From contig NZ_JAIWOY010000007.1 of the NCBI RefSeq assembly GCF_020216525.1, positions 62,001 through 126,000 on the forward strand: DNA of 64,000 bases. Direction: 5' to 3'. This document shows positions 19,208 through 27,920 of the stretch, piece by piece (within the stretch, counting starts at the first letter, position 1; each line of letters starts with the position of its first letter). A program made the translations under genes and the position numbers. Source of the DNA: Nocardioides nematodiphilus (GTDB taxonomy: Bacteria; Actinomycetota; Actinomycetes; Propionibacteriales; Nocardioidaceae). The notes below the pieces were generated by a model that ran no database searches, was not told the origin of the DNA, and saw nothing but the letters and a program-made list of their open reading frames with translations.

Positions 19208-20341
19208 GTGCGCATGGGGAGCTCGGGGTCGCAGGATGCAGCGGGACCGCGACGTCGCGGCTGGGTGCTCTTCGCGCTCGTCCTGCTTGCCCTCGCCGTG
19301 GCGAGCGCGATCCCGTTAGGGCGCGCCCACCAGCGCACCGAGGCCCAGCAGGTGCGTCCTGCCCTCCCCGTGGGTCTCAACCTCGGGCGCCAGCTCGTCG
19401 GCGCGAGCGGAGCGCAGGTCGACGCGGCGATGCGTGATGTGGTCGAGCTCGGTGCGAGCTGGGTCCGGGTGGACTTCGCCTGGACCGACCTCGAGCCGCG
19501 CCGGGGACGCTACGACTGGTCGACGACCGACCGCATCGTCGCGGCGGCGGCCGAGCGCGGCGTCCACGTGCTCGCGCTGCTCACCTACACCCCGCCCTGG
19601 GCCCGCGCGCCGGGCTGCGAGCGGTTCGCCTGCCCGCCGGCGTCGGCCGCGGCGTTCGCCGCGTTCGCGGCTGCCACGGTCGCCCGGTACGCGCCTCGCG
19701 GCGTGACCAGCTACCAGCTGTGGAACGAGCCGAACATCGACCTCTTCTGGCCGCGCCCCGACCCGGCCGCGTACGGCGCGCTGGTCGGGGCCGCGGTCCC
19801 GGCGATGCGGGCCGAGCACGCCCACCTGCGGGTCCTGCTCGGTGGGCTCGCGTACACGACGCCGGCCGGTGATGGGATCGCGCCACCGAGCTTCGTCCGC
19901 CGCGCGTGCGCCGATCAGCGCTGCGACGTCGACGCGGTCGGCTACGACCCGTACACGTATCCCGAGGTGCCGAGCGTGACCGGCGTGACCACGCCGTGGA
20001 ACTTGCTGACGGCCGGCGGCGCGTTGCGCCGCAGCGTCGACCAGGTGCTGGGCACTGACGTCCCGATCTGGGTGAGCGAGTTCGGCGCACCGGTGCAGCG
20101 TCCCGGTGAGCGCGGCGGGCGCGCAGTGAGCGAGCAGCAGCAGGCCAGCATCATCGGCACCGGTCTCACCCTGGCCCGGCAGGACCCGCTCGTCGGCGGC
20201 TTCTTCCTCAACGCCTGGCGCGACGACGCCGGCGCGGCCTCCCCCGCCGGCAGGTTCGGCCTCTGGCGCGCCGACGGCACGGCGCGGCCGGCCGTCGCCG
20301 AGGTCGCGCGCCTCCTGGCTCAGCCGAGCAGCGCGCGGTAG
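19208..20341 (+). CDS. Membrane-anchored GH-A clan glycoside hydrolase (GH39/GH5-like)
   Basis: The 377-residue protein starts at GTG 19208 (an in-frame ATG is two codons on). A single uncleaved TM helix (about 18-38, VLFALVLLALAVASAIPLG) is followed by a TIM barrel outside the membrane. Acid/base Glu is in YQLWNEPNIDLFW (about E175) and the nucleophile in IWVSEFGAP (about E291). Typical barrel elements are GASWVRVDFAWTDLEPRRGRYDW and LLTYTPPWA. This pattern is common in GH39-like proteins of capsule and exopolysaccharide loci. It follows the secreted hydrolase by 18 bp, so they are probably one operon. Its 3' end overlaps the convergent glycosyltransferase by 22 bp. Confidence 0.85.
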   Translation: MRMGSSGSQDAAGPRRRGWVLFALVLLALAVASAIPLGRAHQRTEAQQVRPALPVGLNLGRQLVGASGAQVDAAMRDVVELGASWVRVDFAWTDLEPRRGRYDWSTTDRIVAAAAERGVHVLALLTYTPPWARAPGCERFACPPASAAAFAAFAAATVARYAPRGVTSYQLWNEPNIDLFWPRPDPAAYGALVGAAVPAMRAEHAHLRVLLGGLAYTTPAGDGIAPPSFVRRACADQRCDVDAVGYDPYTYPEVPSVTGVTTPWNLLTAGGALRRSVDQVLGTDVPIWVSEFGAPVQRPGERGGRAVSEQQQASIIGTGLTLARQDPLVGGFFLNAWRDDAGAASPAGRFGLWRADGTARPAVAEVARLLAQPSSAR

Positions 20342-22581
20342 GCCGCCGCCGAACGCTCGGCGATCTCGTCCCACTCGTAGCGAGCCGCACTCGCCCGTGC
20401 GCCTTCCGCGTACGCCTCGTGCTCCTTGAGGATCCGCTCGACGGCGTCGGCGACGGCGTCAGGGCTGTTGTCGCACACGATGCCGTTGACGCCGTCGCGG
20501 ACGAGATGGCGGGCGAAGTTGTCCGGGTGTGACGAGGTGACCACCGGGGTGCCCATCGCCAGGGCCTCGAGTCCGACCATGCCGAAGCCCTCGCGCTCGG
20601 AGGGGAAGAGCACCACGTCCGCCGCCGCCATCGCCAGCAGCACGTCGCGGTGCGCGGGCAGGAAGTCGATCATCTCGACGGCCCCGGGCGCAGCCGACCG
20701 CGCCCGGTCCGCGAGCATCGCGGCCGCAGGCCCCGCGCCGATCACCCGGAGGCGTACGGCGTGGCCGCGAGCGATCAGCTCCGCGCAGGCGTCGATGGCG
20801 ACATCGACGCGCTTGTGCTCGAGCAGCCGCCCGGCGCAGAGCAGCTCGACCCGCTCGTTGGGCGCGCGCCGGGGCGTGAGGGGGAGCTCGGCGAGTGCGA
20901 TGCCGGGAGTGATCAGGGAGACGCTGGCGGCGCCGGCCGCTCGTACCCGCTCGGCGGTCCCCTCGGAGACGGCGACGACGTGGTCGGGCAGCAGCGCAGC
21001 GGTCCGCTCCACCGCCGCGGCGAGGTGGCCGGCAGGTCCGAGATAGCGCACCCAGTAGTCGCGGCCCCAGAACTCGTGCCAGGTCACCGCCATCGGCCGG
21101 CGCCGCAGCCAGGCGACGACGCGCGCGGGGAAGAGCTGGAGGAAGGGGATGGCGTCGACCTCGAGCACGTCGTAGCGCCGGGTGAGCATGCGGAAGGTGG
21201 CCAGGGCGAAGGCGACCGCCTGCAGGATCGAGCGGCGCCCGCCGGTGTAGAGCGGTACCAGTGGCATCAGCGCGTGGAAGGTGACGCCGTCGCGCCGGAT
21301 CGTCCGGGGTCCCTCCCACCACTTCATCGTGTGCACGTGCACGTCGATGTCATGGTCGGCCGCCAGGCGCGTCCAGAGCTCGTGCTGGCGCTGCTCCTTG
21401 CCGCCGGTGTGCCACGGTGAGACCGCGTCGGTCACCACGGCGAGGCGCAGGCGCCGGGCAGGCGCGGCGGGGCGGGTCAGGAGCGCGAGGGTCCGAGCGC
21501 GCTGGTGCTCCCACGACCACCGCTGCTCCGCCGCTCGCCGGCCCCCGGAGCCGAGCACATCGGCGCGGGCCGGATCGGTGAGGATCGCTCGCAGCGCAGC
21601 GGCGAGCGCCCCGGCGTCACCCGGCGGCACGAGGAGCCCGTCGACCCCGTCCCGGATGACGTACGGGATCCCGCCGACGGCACTGCCGACGACCGGGGTG
21701 CCGGTGGCCATCGCCTCGACGAGCACCATCCCGAACGACTCCGCGTCGGTGAGGGACGGCAGCGCGAGCACGCCGACGCCGGCGATCACCTCGGCGACCT
21801 CGGGCGCGGAGAGCTCGCCGTGCCAGGTTATCCGCTCCGCGACGCCGAGCCGGGCGGCGCGCGCCTGGAGCGCCGGCACCAGGTCGCCTCCCCCGACCAT
21901 GACCAGCCGGGCCTCGGGCACGCCGGCCACCGCGTCGAGCAGGACCTCCACGCCCTTCCAGCGCGAGCTCTCCTTCAGCACCCCGACATAGCCGATCGTG
22001 GGTGGGCGCCCGCTCGCCGGCGGCCCGGGTCGGAAGACCTCGAGATCGACGCCGGGGGTGATCACCTCGGCGCGCGGGTCCCGGGCCACCAGCGCGGTGG
22101 GCGACGCCGCGACGAGCGCGCCGGCACGCGCCATCACGCGGGGCAGCACGTGTCGCTCGTAGGCCAGCAGGAGGCGGTCGACCGGGCCGCGGCCGCCGTG
22201 CTTGACCATCGAGCCGGCGTGATAGGTCAGCACGCTGGACCGCCTGCCCGCGGCGAGGATCGCCAGGTCCGCGAGCCCGGGCACCGGCGAGTGCGCATCG
22301 ACCGCGTCGACGCGCAGTCGCCACAGCAGCCACTTCAGCTGCAGCCACCACCAGGGGTTCACCGGGGTGTTGGAGAGGGTGATCCAGGTGCCGAGCAGCA
22401 CCACCTCGACGCCGTGGTGCCGCTCGCGGCGGATGCCGCGGCCCGGATGGGTGCTGATCACGACGACGTCATGGGCGGGCGAGTCGCGCAGCCATCGCGT
22501 CACCTGCCAGGCGTACGCCTGCAGGCCGCCGACCTGCGTCATCCGGGGGGCCACCACCGCGACCTTCCAAGGCCTGCTCAT
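20320..22581 (-). CDS. Tandem fusion of two GT4 glycosyltransferases
   Basis: The 753-residue protein contains two complete GT-B glycosyltransferases in one chain. Half one (about 1-365) starts VAVVAPRMTQVGGLQAYAWQV and has the donor-site E-x7-E in ESFGMVLVEA (about 279). Half two (about 375-753) starts RLAVVTDAVSPWHTGGKEQR and has its own E-x7-E in EGFGMVGLEA (about 660) plus CAGRLLEHKRVD. Both donor sites look intact, so the protein may add two successive sugars to a lipid-linked glycan. Start is ATG 22581; that ATG overlaps the stop of the flippase gene by 4 nt (ATGA), implying translational coupling. GT4 is known to use nucleotide sugars with retention; the sugars cannot be predicted. Confidence 0.9.
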   Translation of the reverse strand: MSRPWKVAVVAPRMTQVGGLQAYAWQVTRWLRDSPAHDVVVISTHPGRGIRRERHHGVEVVLLGTWITLSNTPVNPWWWLQLKWLLWRLRVDAVDAHSPVPGLADLAILAAGRRSSVLTYHAGSMVKHGGRGPVDRLLLAYERHVLPRVMARAGALVAASPTALVARDPRAEVITPGVDLEVFRPGPPASGRPPTIGYVGVLKESSRWKGVEVLLDAVAGVPEARLVMVGGGDLVPALQARAARLGVAERITWHGELSAPEVAEVIAGVGVLALPSLTDAESFGMVLVEAMATGTPVVGSAVGGIPYVIRDGVDGLLVPPGDAGALAAALRAILTDPARADVLGSGGRRAAEQRWSWEHQRARTLALLTRPAAPARRLRLAVVTDAVSPWHTGGKEQRQHELWTRLAADHDIDVHVHTMKWWEGPRTIRRDGVTFHALMPLVPLYTGGRRSILQAVAFALATFRMLTRRYDVLEVDAIPFLQLFPARVVAWLRRRPMAVTWHEFWGRDYWVRYLGPAGHLAAAVERTAALLPDHVVAVSEGTAERVRAAGAASVSLITPGIALAELPLTPRRAPNERVELLCAGRLLEHKRVDVAIDACAELIARGHAVRLRVIGAGPAAAMLADRARSAAPGAVEMIDFLPAHRDVLLAMAAADVVLFPSEREGFGMVGLEALAMGTPVVTSSHPDNFARHLVRDGVNGIVCDNSPDAVADAVERILKEHEAYAEGARASAARYEWDEIAERSAAAYRALLG

Positions 22582-23894
22582 CCGTGCACCTCCTTGTCGT
22601 ACGTCGTGGCGTGCGTCAGCCGCGTCAGCAGCAGCGAGATCGCTCCCCCGGCGCTCTGCCCCAGCCACCACCCGAGCGCGACCCCGGTGAGCCCGTGCTG
22701 GGCGCCCCATGCCACGCCGGTGAGGGTGAGGCCGGTCGAGATCAGCTGGGCGAGGACCATGGTCCGGCCCGTGGCGATCAGGCGCAGGCGCATGGCCGCC
22801 CAGTAGTTCAGCCCGACCCCGCTCGCACCGAGAGCGAGCAGACGGAGCGCGCCGACGCCGGAGCCCGCGTACTGCGCGCCGAAGACCGCGAGCAGCAGCG
22901 GCGCGGCGAGCACGACGACCCCCGCGCCGAGCACGACCGCCGCGGTCATCGTGCGGGCGCCGCGCTGCGTGATGGCCCGCTGCTCCGCGGTGTGGCGCTC
23001 GGCCTCCGCGTACATCGCGTTGCCGACCGTGTAGACGGCATGGTTGAGCAGATTGGCGACCTGGAAGCTGATGAAGAAGACCGCGTTGAGCGCAGCCCCC
23101 ATCGTGTTGATCACGACCAGCGGGAGCACCAGCTGCGGCGTGATCAGGAGCCCGTTGACCACGTAGCCCGAGGCGGCGAGGCCCCGTGCGCTGCCGAAGC
23201 CGGGCGAGGGCCGCAGCGAGGGCCGATCGGGCAGGCCGCGCAGGATCACCGCGACGCTCGCAGCCGCGGCGAGCATGCTGGTCGCACCGAGGACGCCGAA
23301 GATGTGGAACGCCCCCGCGCCCGCCAGCGTGAACGGCAGCGCCATCCGTACGCCCCCGGTCAGGACGCCGTTGACCCAGAGGTTCGCCCGGACCCGGTCG
23401 ACGGCCAGGAAGAGGCTGTCGGTGAGCTGGTTGACCGCCGTCGCGGCGACGAGGAGGGCGAAGACGGGAGCCGCCGTCCAGCCGAGGGCCCGGGCCACCC
23501 CGGGCGAGAGCGACGGCACGAGTGCCGCATAGGCGAGCGCGAGCGCCACTCCGGCGAGGGCGACGATGAGTCCCGCAGTCGCGACGTCGCTGGCCGGGCG
23601 GGTGCTGTGCGACATCGAGCGCAGCAGGCTGACGTTGAGGCCGAGCTGGGCGAAGAACGCCAGCGCCTCGGCGGCACTCACCAGCGTGCTCGCCACCCCG
23701 ACCTCGGCGGGCTGCGCCAGCCGTGCGACGACGATCCAGAAGAGCGTCCCTGCGCCGGCCATCAGCAGCGTGGTGAGCACCATGATCAGTGCATTGGCGA
23801 CCACCGGGTCGTCGAGCACCGCGCGCGCCCGCCCGATCGGCGACGGGCGCGCGGCCGAGTGCCGCGGCCCCCTCGGCAGGGTGCCGACGCTCAT
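22578..23894 (-). CDS. Polysaccharide flippase (Wzx/MATE-like)
   Basis: The 438-residue, very hydrophobic protein has about 12 predicted TM helices starting after a short basic N-terminus (DDPVVANALIMVLTTLLMAGAGTLFWIVVARL). Its early segment WIVVARLAQPAEVGVASTLVSAAEALAFFAQLGL is typical of the polysaccharide-transporter family in the MOP superfamily. The protein should translocate a lipid-linked glycan across the membrane. Both ends overlap neighbours by ATGA (22578-22581 and 23891-23894), placing it in one translational unit with the membrane protein upstream and the GT4 fusion downstream. Confidence 0.88.
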   Translation of the reverse strand: MSVGTLPRGPRHSAARPSPIGRARAVLDDPVVANALIMVLTTLLMAGAGTLFWIVVARLAQPAEVGVASTLVSAAEALAFFAQLGLNVSLLRSMSHSTRPASDVATAGLIVALAGVALALAYAALVPSLSPGVARALGWTAAPVFALLVAATAVNQLTDSLFLAVDRVRANLWVNGVLTGGVRMALPFTLAGAGAFHIFGVLGATSMLAAAASVAVILRGLPDRPSLRPSPGFGSARGLAASGYVVNGLLITPQLVLPLVVINTMGAALNAVFFISFQVANLLNHAVYTVGNAMYAEAERHTAEQRAITQRGARTMTAAVVLGAGVVVLAAPLLLAVFGAQYAGSGVGALRLLALGASGVGLNYWAAMRLRLIATGRTMVLAQLISTGLTLTGVAWGAQHGLTGVALGWWLGQSAGGAISLLLTRLTHATTYDKEVHG

Positions 23895-26242
23895 CGCCAC
23901 ACCTCCGCGTCCCCCGAGCTGTAGAGCAGGTCCAGCCGGCGCTCGAGCACGTCGCGCGGATAGGCGTAGGTCAGCAGATCGCCCGAGTAGAAGACCGTGC
24001 CCCTGCTGGCGCGAGCGGTCTGGCGGGTGAGGAAGACGTACTCGCCGCTGCGCAGCGCGACCGGGAGGAAGTCGTTGGTCACGACGCTGCCCTGGGGCAG
24101 CTGTGTCTGCAGCCGAGTGATGGAGACGATGTCGCTGGCTGCGACGAACGGAAGGTCGCTGCGCTCGAGCTCGGCGCCGAGCCACCTCGTCGCGGCCACC
24201 TCGGGCGTGTCCACGTAGAGCAGGTCGAAGTACGGGCCCTCGTTGGCCTGGGAGATCACCCCGGGCACGCCTCCGAAGGTCGCCGCGACGGCGCCCGTCA
24301 GGCAGGCGCCGAGCGCGAACAGGACCGTCGCGGTGCCGCCGTAGGCGTGCCGGGCGCGGACGAAGAGGGTCATCAGGCCGACGCCGACCAGAGGGGCGGC
24401 GAGCAGGAGCGCCTGCTGGAAGGCCCGCAGCACGCCGTAGTCGGCCGAGAGCCCCGGCACGGCGACGATCACGCCGACCGCTCCGATGCTGCCGAGCACC
24501 AGCCAGACCTGCTCGTCCCAGACCCGGCCGGCGGCGCGGACCTTGATCCAGAGCGCGATCAGGCCGATGACGAGCAGCAGCTCCAGCGCCAGGCCGGCCG
24601 CAGCGCGCAGGAGCATGTTCGCGTGGCCGATCGGGAGGCCCAGCCGGTCGAACACCCGGCCCGCCGGGGTCAACGCGGTGGGCGGCACCTCGGTCAGCCG
24701 GGGACGCGCGGCGTCGCGATCGTCGACGTTCGGGATGACGTACTCCCCCGGCGAGGCGGCGCGCGCGGACACCAGCCCGTCGTAATAGGTGGTGAACCGC
24801 TCCTCGGGGCCCGGCCCGCCCCCGCCGATGAACTTCAGGTCCGAGGAGCCGATCACCGACTTGCCCTCGATCAGGCTGGTGGTGAGCTCGGTGACCGTCT
24901 CGGCGAGGTGTCCGCCCGAGTGGGTGATCGGCGTGCTCCACGTCCACGCTGCGGCGGTCAGCACCGCGACGACCCCGGGCGCGAGCATGATGAACACCAC
25001 GGCGCCGGCGAGCGGGCGCGCCTCATGGGGGTGCTGGTGACGGCGGCGCCACCGGGCGACCGCCGCAGGGAGGACCCGCGAGCCGATCAGGCTCAGCATC
25101 AGCGTCGCGATCAGCATGTACGTCGTCGAGTAGTGCGACAGCACCACGCCGACGCCGAAGACCAGCGTCAGACACTGCCGCACCAGCGGCGGGTAGCGGT
25201 CCGCGCCCGCCGCGAGCAGCGCGAGCGCGACGAACAGGAACGCCATCTCCTGGCGGGTCAGGTACGGCATGTCGGTGAGGAACGTCGGGAAGATGATGAA
25301 GAACGCTGCGCCCACGATCGCCGCCAGCGGCGTGACGATGCGCCGGGCCGCGACATAGACGATCACGGGCACCAGCGCGAAGATCACCTGCGCGACGACC
25401 TTGAAGACCGCCAGCCCGCTCACGCCCATCACCTGCCCGAGCACGGTCGGCAGGATGTTGACGCTGAGACAGGCGTGGTACGCGGAGGCGTACTGGTCCA
25501 TCGACCAGTGCCGCGCCGCGAAGGTCAGCGTGTAGGACAGGTACTCGTTCTGGATGTCGTGGCCGACGATGTACCACCCACGCAGCGAGGTGCCGAGCAG
25601 CAGCGCCAGGCCGCTGAGGTAGATCGCCGCGACCGTGCGGCGCGGTACCTCGCCGACCAGGACGGTGGCTGCCAGCGCGCCGACGGCGAGGAGGTGCGCG
25701 ACCACGGCGACGGCTCCGGAGCGGCCGTTGTTGAGTCGGACGGCGCCGCCGATCGCGAGCACCAGCGCCAGCGCGGCGAGGGTGACCTCGGGGGCCAGCC
25801 GCGCGGTCAGCACGGCGTGTGCCCACGCCCGGGCGTTGCCCGGCCAGCGCGACGGCCGGACGAGGGTGACGCGGATGGAGGCGGCGAGCACCAGCAGGGC
25901 GTTCGCGGTGCCCGAGGCGAGCAGCAGGGTGTGCTCCTCGAGCGGTCGGTCGTCGCCCCACCACGGCAGCACGGTGTTCAGCAGCAGCGCCCCCACCATC
26001 ACCCCGAAGAGGGCCAGCCCGAACGCGAAGAGCCGTGCGCTCGTGCGCTCCTCCATCGCGCGGAAGGTCCAGACCGCCAGCACGTACGTCGGGACGCCGA
26101 GGAGCGCGACCGCGCCGAGCACCGGCCGGGCCACCGGCAGGGAGAAGTCGTGGGCGAGGGCCCCGGTGGCGGCGGCGACGAGGAGCAGCGGAAGCGCCGC
26201 GCGCGCGAGCCACCGGCCCACGGCACCGCCCGTGGCGCGCAT
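23891..26242 (-). CDS. Large polytopic membrane protein, DUF2206/O-antigen polymerase-like
   Basis: The 783-residue protein from ATG 26242 has about 14-16 predicted TM helices. A conserved-looking stretch GHDIQNEYLSYTLT...YHACLSVNILPTVLGQVMGVSG occurs in its second loop region, then FPTFLTDMPYLTRQEMAFLF and SHYSTTYM. These resemble the DUF2206-type membrane proteins of surface-glycan loci, which may be GT-C-like transferases or Wzy-type polymerases. The C-terminal about 150 residues after the last helix look like an extracytoplasmic domain. The flippase starts inside its stop codon, and its own start overlaps the stop of the upstream acyltransferase-like gene by 1 nt. The exact reaction is unknown. 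Confidence 0.7.
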   Translation of the reverse strand: MRATGGAVGRWLARAALPLLLVAAATGALAHDFSLPVARPVLGAVALLGVPTYVLAVWTFRAMEERTSARLFAFGLALFGVMVGALLLNTVLPWWGDDRPLEEHTLLLASGTANALLVLAASIRVTLVRPSRWPGNARAWAHAVLTARLAPEVTLAALALVLAIGGAVRLNNGRSGAVAVVAHLLAVGALAATVLVGEVPRRTVAAIYLSGLALLLGTSLRGWYIVGHDIQNEYLSYTLTFAARHWSMDQYASAYHACLSVNILPTVLGQVMGVSGLAVFKVVAQVIFALVPVIVYVAARRIVTPLAAIVGAAFFIIFPTFLTDMPYLTRQEMAFLFVALALLAAGADRYPPLVRQCLTLVFGVGVVLSHYSTTYMLIATLMLSLIGSRVLPAAVARWRRRHQHPHEARPLAGAVVFIMLAPGVVAVLTAAAWTWSTPITHSGGHLAETVTELTTSLIEGKSVIGSSDLKFIGGGGPGPEERFTTYYDGLVSARAASPGEYVIPNVDDRDAARPRLTEVPPTALTPAGRVFDRLGLPIGHANMLLRAAAGLALELLLVIGLIALWIKVRAAGRVWDEQVWLVLGSIGAVGVIVAVPGLSADYGVLRAFQQALLLAAPLVGVGLMTLFVRARHAYGGTATVLFALGACLTGAVAATFGGVPGVISQANEGPYFDLLYVDTPEVAATRWLGAELERSDLPFVAASDIVSITRLQTQLPQGSVVTNDFLPVALRSGEYVFLTRQTARASRGTVFYSGDLLTYAYPRDVLERRLDLLYSSGDAEVWR

Positions 26243-27489
26243 CAGGACACCTGGTGCCGGGACGCGGAGGACTGGTGGCGCGACGGGGAGAAGAGCACCC
26301 GCTCCGGGGAGGCCAGGAAGTCGCGCAGCGCCTCCTGGACGTGGTTGCGCGGCCACACCTCGGGGTTGAACGCCGCGCTCAGGCTGAGCCGGCCACCGAG
26401 CTCGACGGCCTGGACAGAGATCGAGTCGGGCCCGTTCGGGTGGCTGAAGGTGGCGATCAGACTCTCCCCCGGGCGGACGCCCGGGAGCATCGCGACGGTG
26501 TGCTGGCCGAAGTAGGAGACGGTGAGGCGCGGCGCACCGGTCGCAGCGGCGCTCGGCGCGTGGGTGTCGGTGGTGTGCCGGCCCCGGGCGCGCATCGCCG
26601 CGAGCGCGTACGCCGGCAGGCCGCGGTCGCGGACCTGCACCATCGCCTCGGAGATCGCGACCGGGTCGTGGTCGTCGTGGGGTCGGACGTAGAGCCCGGC
26701 CGACCAGTTGCCCCACAGTGGCAGGCCGGCGTGCGGGCGGCGGCTGTTGTAGAGGCACTCGAATCCCGGCCGGACCTCGGCCACGCAGCGGGCCAGCCCG
26801 GCCCTGATGCCCGCGATCACGATCGCCGCCATGCTGGCGTCGGGATAGAGCCGGTCGCGCAGATGTCGGACCGCCGCGGTGAAGCGCAGGTCGCTGAGCG
26901 CGACCACCGTAGTCGGTGTGCGCTCCTGCTCGTCGATCGCGTACGAGCCGCCGGCGAGCTCGCGCCGGTGGCGCACCACGTACGGCAGCGACCGGGCGTT
27001 GCGCAGCAGACCGGCGGCGATGTCCCGGTCACGCTCCCAGGCCGTCGCGACCCGCCAGGGCAGCTCCAACGTCTCCTCCGAGCGCGCCTGGCGCAGCAGA
27101 TGCCCGACGAAGGTGTCGACCGTGAGCCCATCGCCGAACTCGTGGTCGGCGGTGACCAGCAGCCAGTCGTCACCCACCATCACGGAGAACCGCTGGCGAG
27201 CACGCAGGTGCGGCGGCAGGGTGAAGGCGAGCTCGGGGGCGATGGCGTGCAGCGGGCTGGCGAACACGTGCAGGTCCAGCCACGTGTCCATCTCGCGCTC
27301 CCCGACCGGGCGCCAGTGGCCGTCCGGATGGCACCAGCGTCCGACCTGCGGGGAGATCGTGGCGATCTGGCGCAGCGCACGCCGGATCAGCGCAGCGTCG
27401 GGGATGTCCATCCTGAGGTAGGCGCGGATGTAGCCGATGCCGCGCCAGGCGAGGTCGACCGGGTCGCCGGGGCGCCAGACGCCGCTCAT
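26242..27489 (-). CDS. Condensation-fold (CoA-dependent acyltransferase-like) protein
   Basis: The 415-residue soluble protein from ATG 27489 has ADHEFGDGLTVDTF (about 112-125), which contains HxxxDG, the active-site motif of NRPS condensation domains, WS/DGAT and PapA acyltransferases. A later segment, LYNSRRPHAGLPLWGNWSAGLYVR, resembles the NxR...GN latch region of this superfamily, and TVSYFGQHTVAMLP occupies the position of the C-terminal strand. It probably acylates the glycan or a lipid carrier of the locus. No carrier protein or adenylation domain is nearby, which argues against a peptide synthetase. It overlaps both neighbours (1 nt and 4 nt). The superfamily call is moderate and the substrate unknown. 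Confidence 0.6.
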   Translation of the reverse strand: MSGVWRPGDPVDLAWRGIGYIRAYLRMDIPDAALIRRALRQIATISPQVGRWCHPDGHWRPVGEREMDTWLDLHVFASPLHAIAPELAFTLPPHLRARQRFSVMVGDDWLLVTADHEFGDGLTVDTFVGHLLRQARSEETLELPWRVATAWERDRDIAAGLLRNARSLPYVVRHRRELAGGSYAIDEQERTPTTVVALSDLRFTAAVRHLRDRLYPDASMAAIVIAGIRAGLARCVAEVRPGFECLYNSRRPHAGLPLWGNWSAGLYVRPHDDHDPVAISEAMVQVRDRGLPAYALAAMRARGRHTTDTHAPSAAATGAPRLTVSYFGQHTVAMLPGVRPGESLIATFSHPNGPDSISVQAVELGGRLSLSAAFNPEVWPRNHVQEALRDFLASPERVLFSPSRHQSSASRHQVS

Positions 27490-27920
27490 GAGGCCGCTCC
27501 GCCGCAGTGCAGGACGAGCTTCTCGGGGCGGCCGTCGAGAGCGACCGTGACCGTCGCCGGCCGGTGCGAGGGCAGCGGAACGGCGAAGTGGCCGGTCGAC
27601 CCGGGCGCTACGCTCAGGTGGCCGCGGGACCTCCCGGCGTGCCAGCCGAAGACGGTCGTACGGTCCAGGTGGCTCGCGAGGGCGACCTGGAGACCCTGCG
27701 CGTTGACGTCGGGCGAGCAGGTGCGGGCCGCGGTGGGCGAGGCGAAGGCGAGCTCGACGTACGGGGTCGGGAGTCGGTGGGTGGAGACCACGAGCTGGTG
27801 GCGGAGGGTCGATAAGGCGACGGCGCCGCCGGCCGTGACGAGGCCGAGCAACGCGAGCACCGGCACCGCGCCGAGCCACCACGGGCCGCCGGGGCGGCCG
27901 GTGGGAGCGGGCGAGGTCAT
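27486..27920 (-). CDS. Membrane-anchored small protein of unknown function
   Basis: The 144-residue protein from ATG 27920 has a Pro/Gly-rich N-terminus, one TM helix (about 14-36, WWLGAVPVLALLGLVTAGGAVAL) and an extracytoplasmic beta-rich domain of about 100 residues. There are two cysteines (TCSPD and LHCGG) that could form a disulfide outside the cell. I do not recognise a family. It sits between the GT2 and the acyltransferase-like gene with 4-nt overlaps at both ends, so its product is likely needed in stoichiometry with theirs, perhaps as an accessory or acceptor protein. Confidence 0.65.
   Translation of the reverse strand: MTSPAPTGRPGGPWWLGAVPVLALLGLVTAGGAVALSTLRHQLVVSTHRLPTPYVELAFASPTAARTCSPDVNAQGLQVALASHLDRTTVFGWHAGRSRGHLSVAPGSTGHFAVPLPSHRPATVTVALDGRPEKLVLHCGGAAS

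Noticed and set aside
23789..26515. A 908-residue plus-strand open frame
   Set aside because: It is antisense to the polytopic membrane protein and flippase genes and is highly charged low-complexity sequence.
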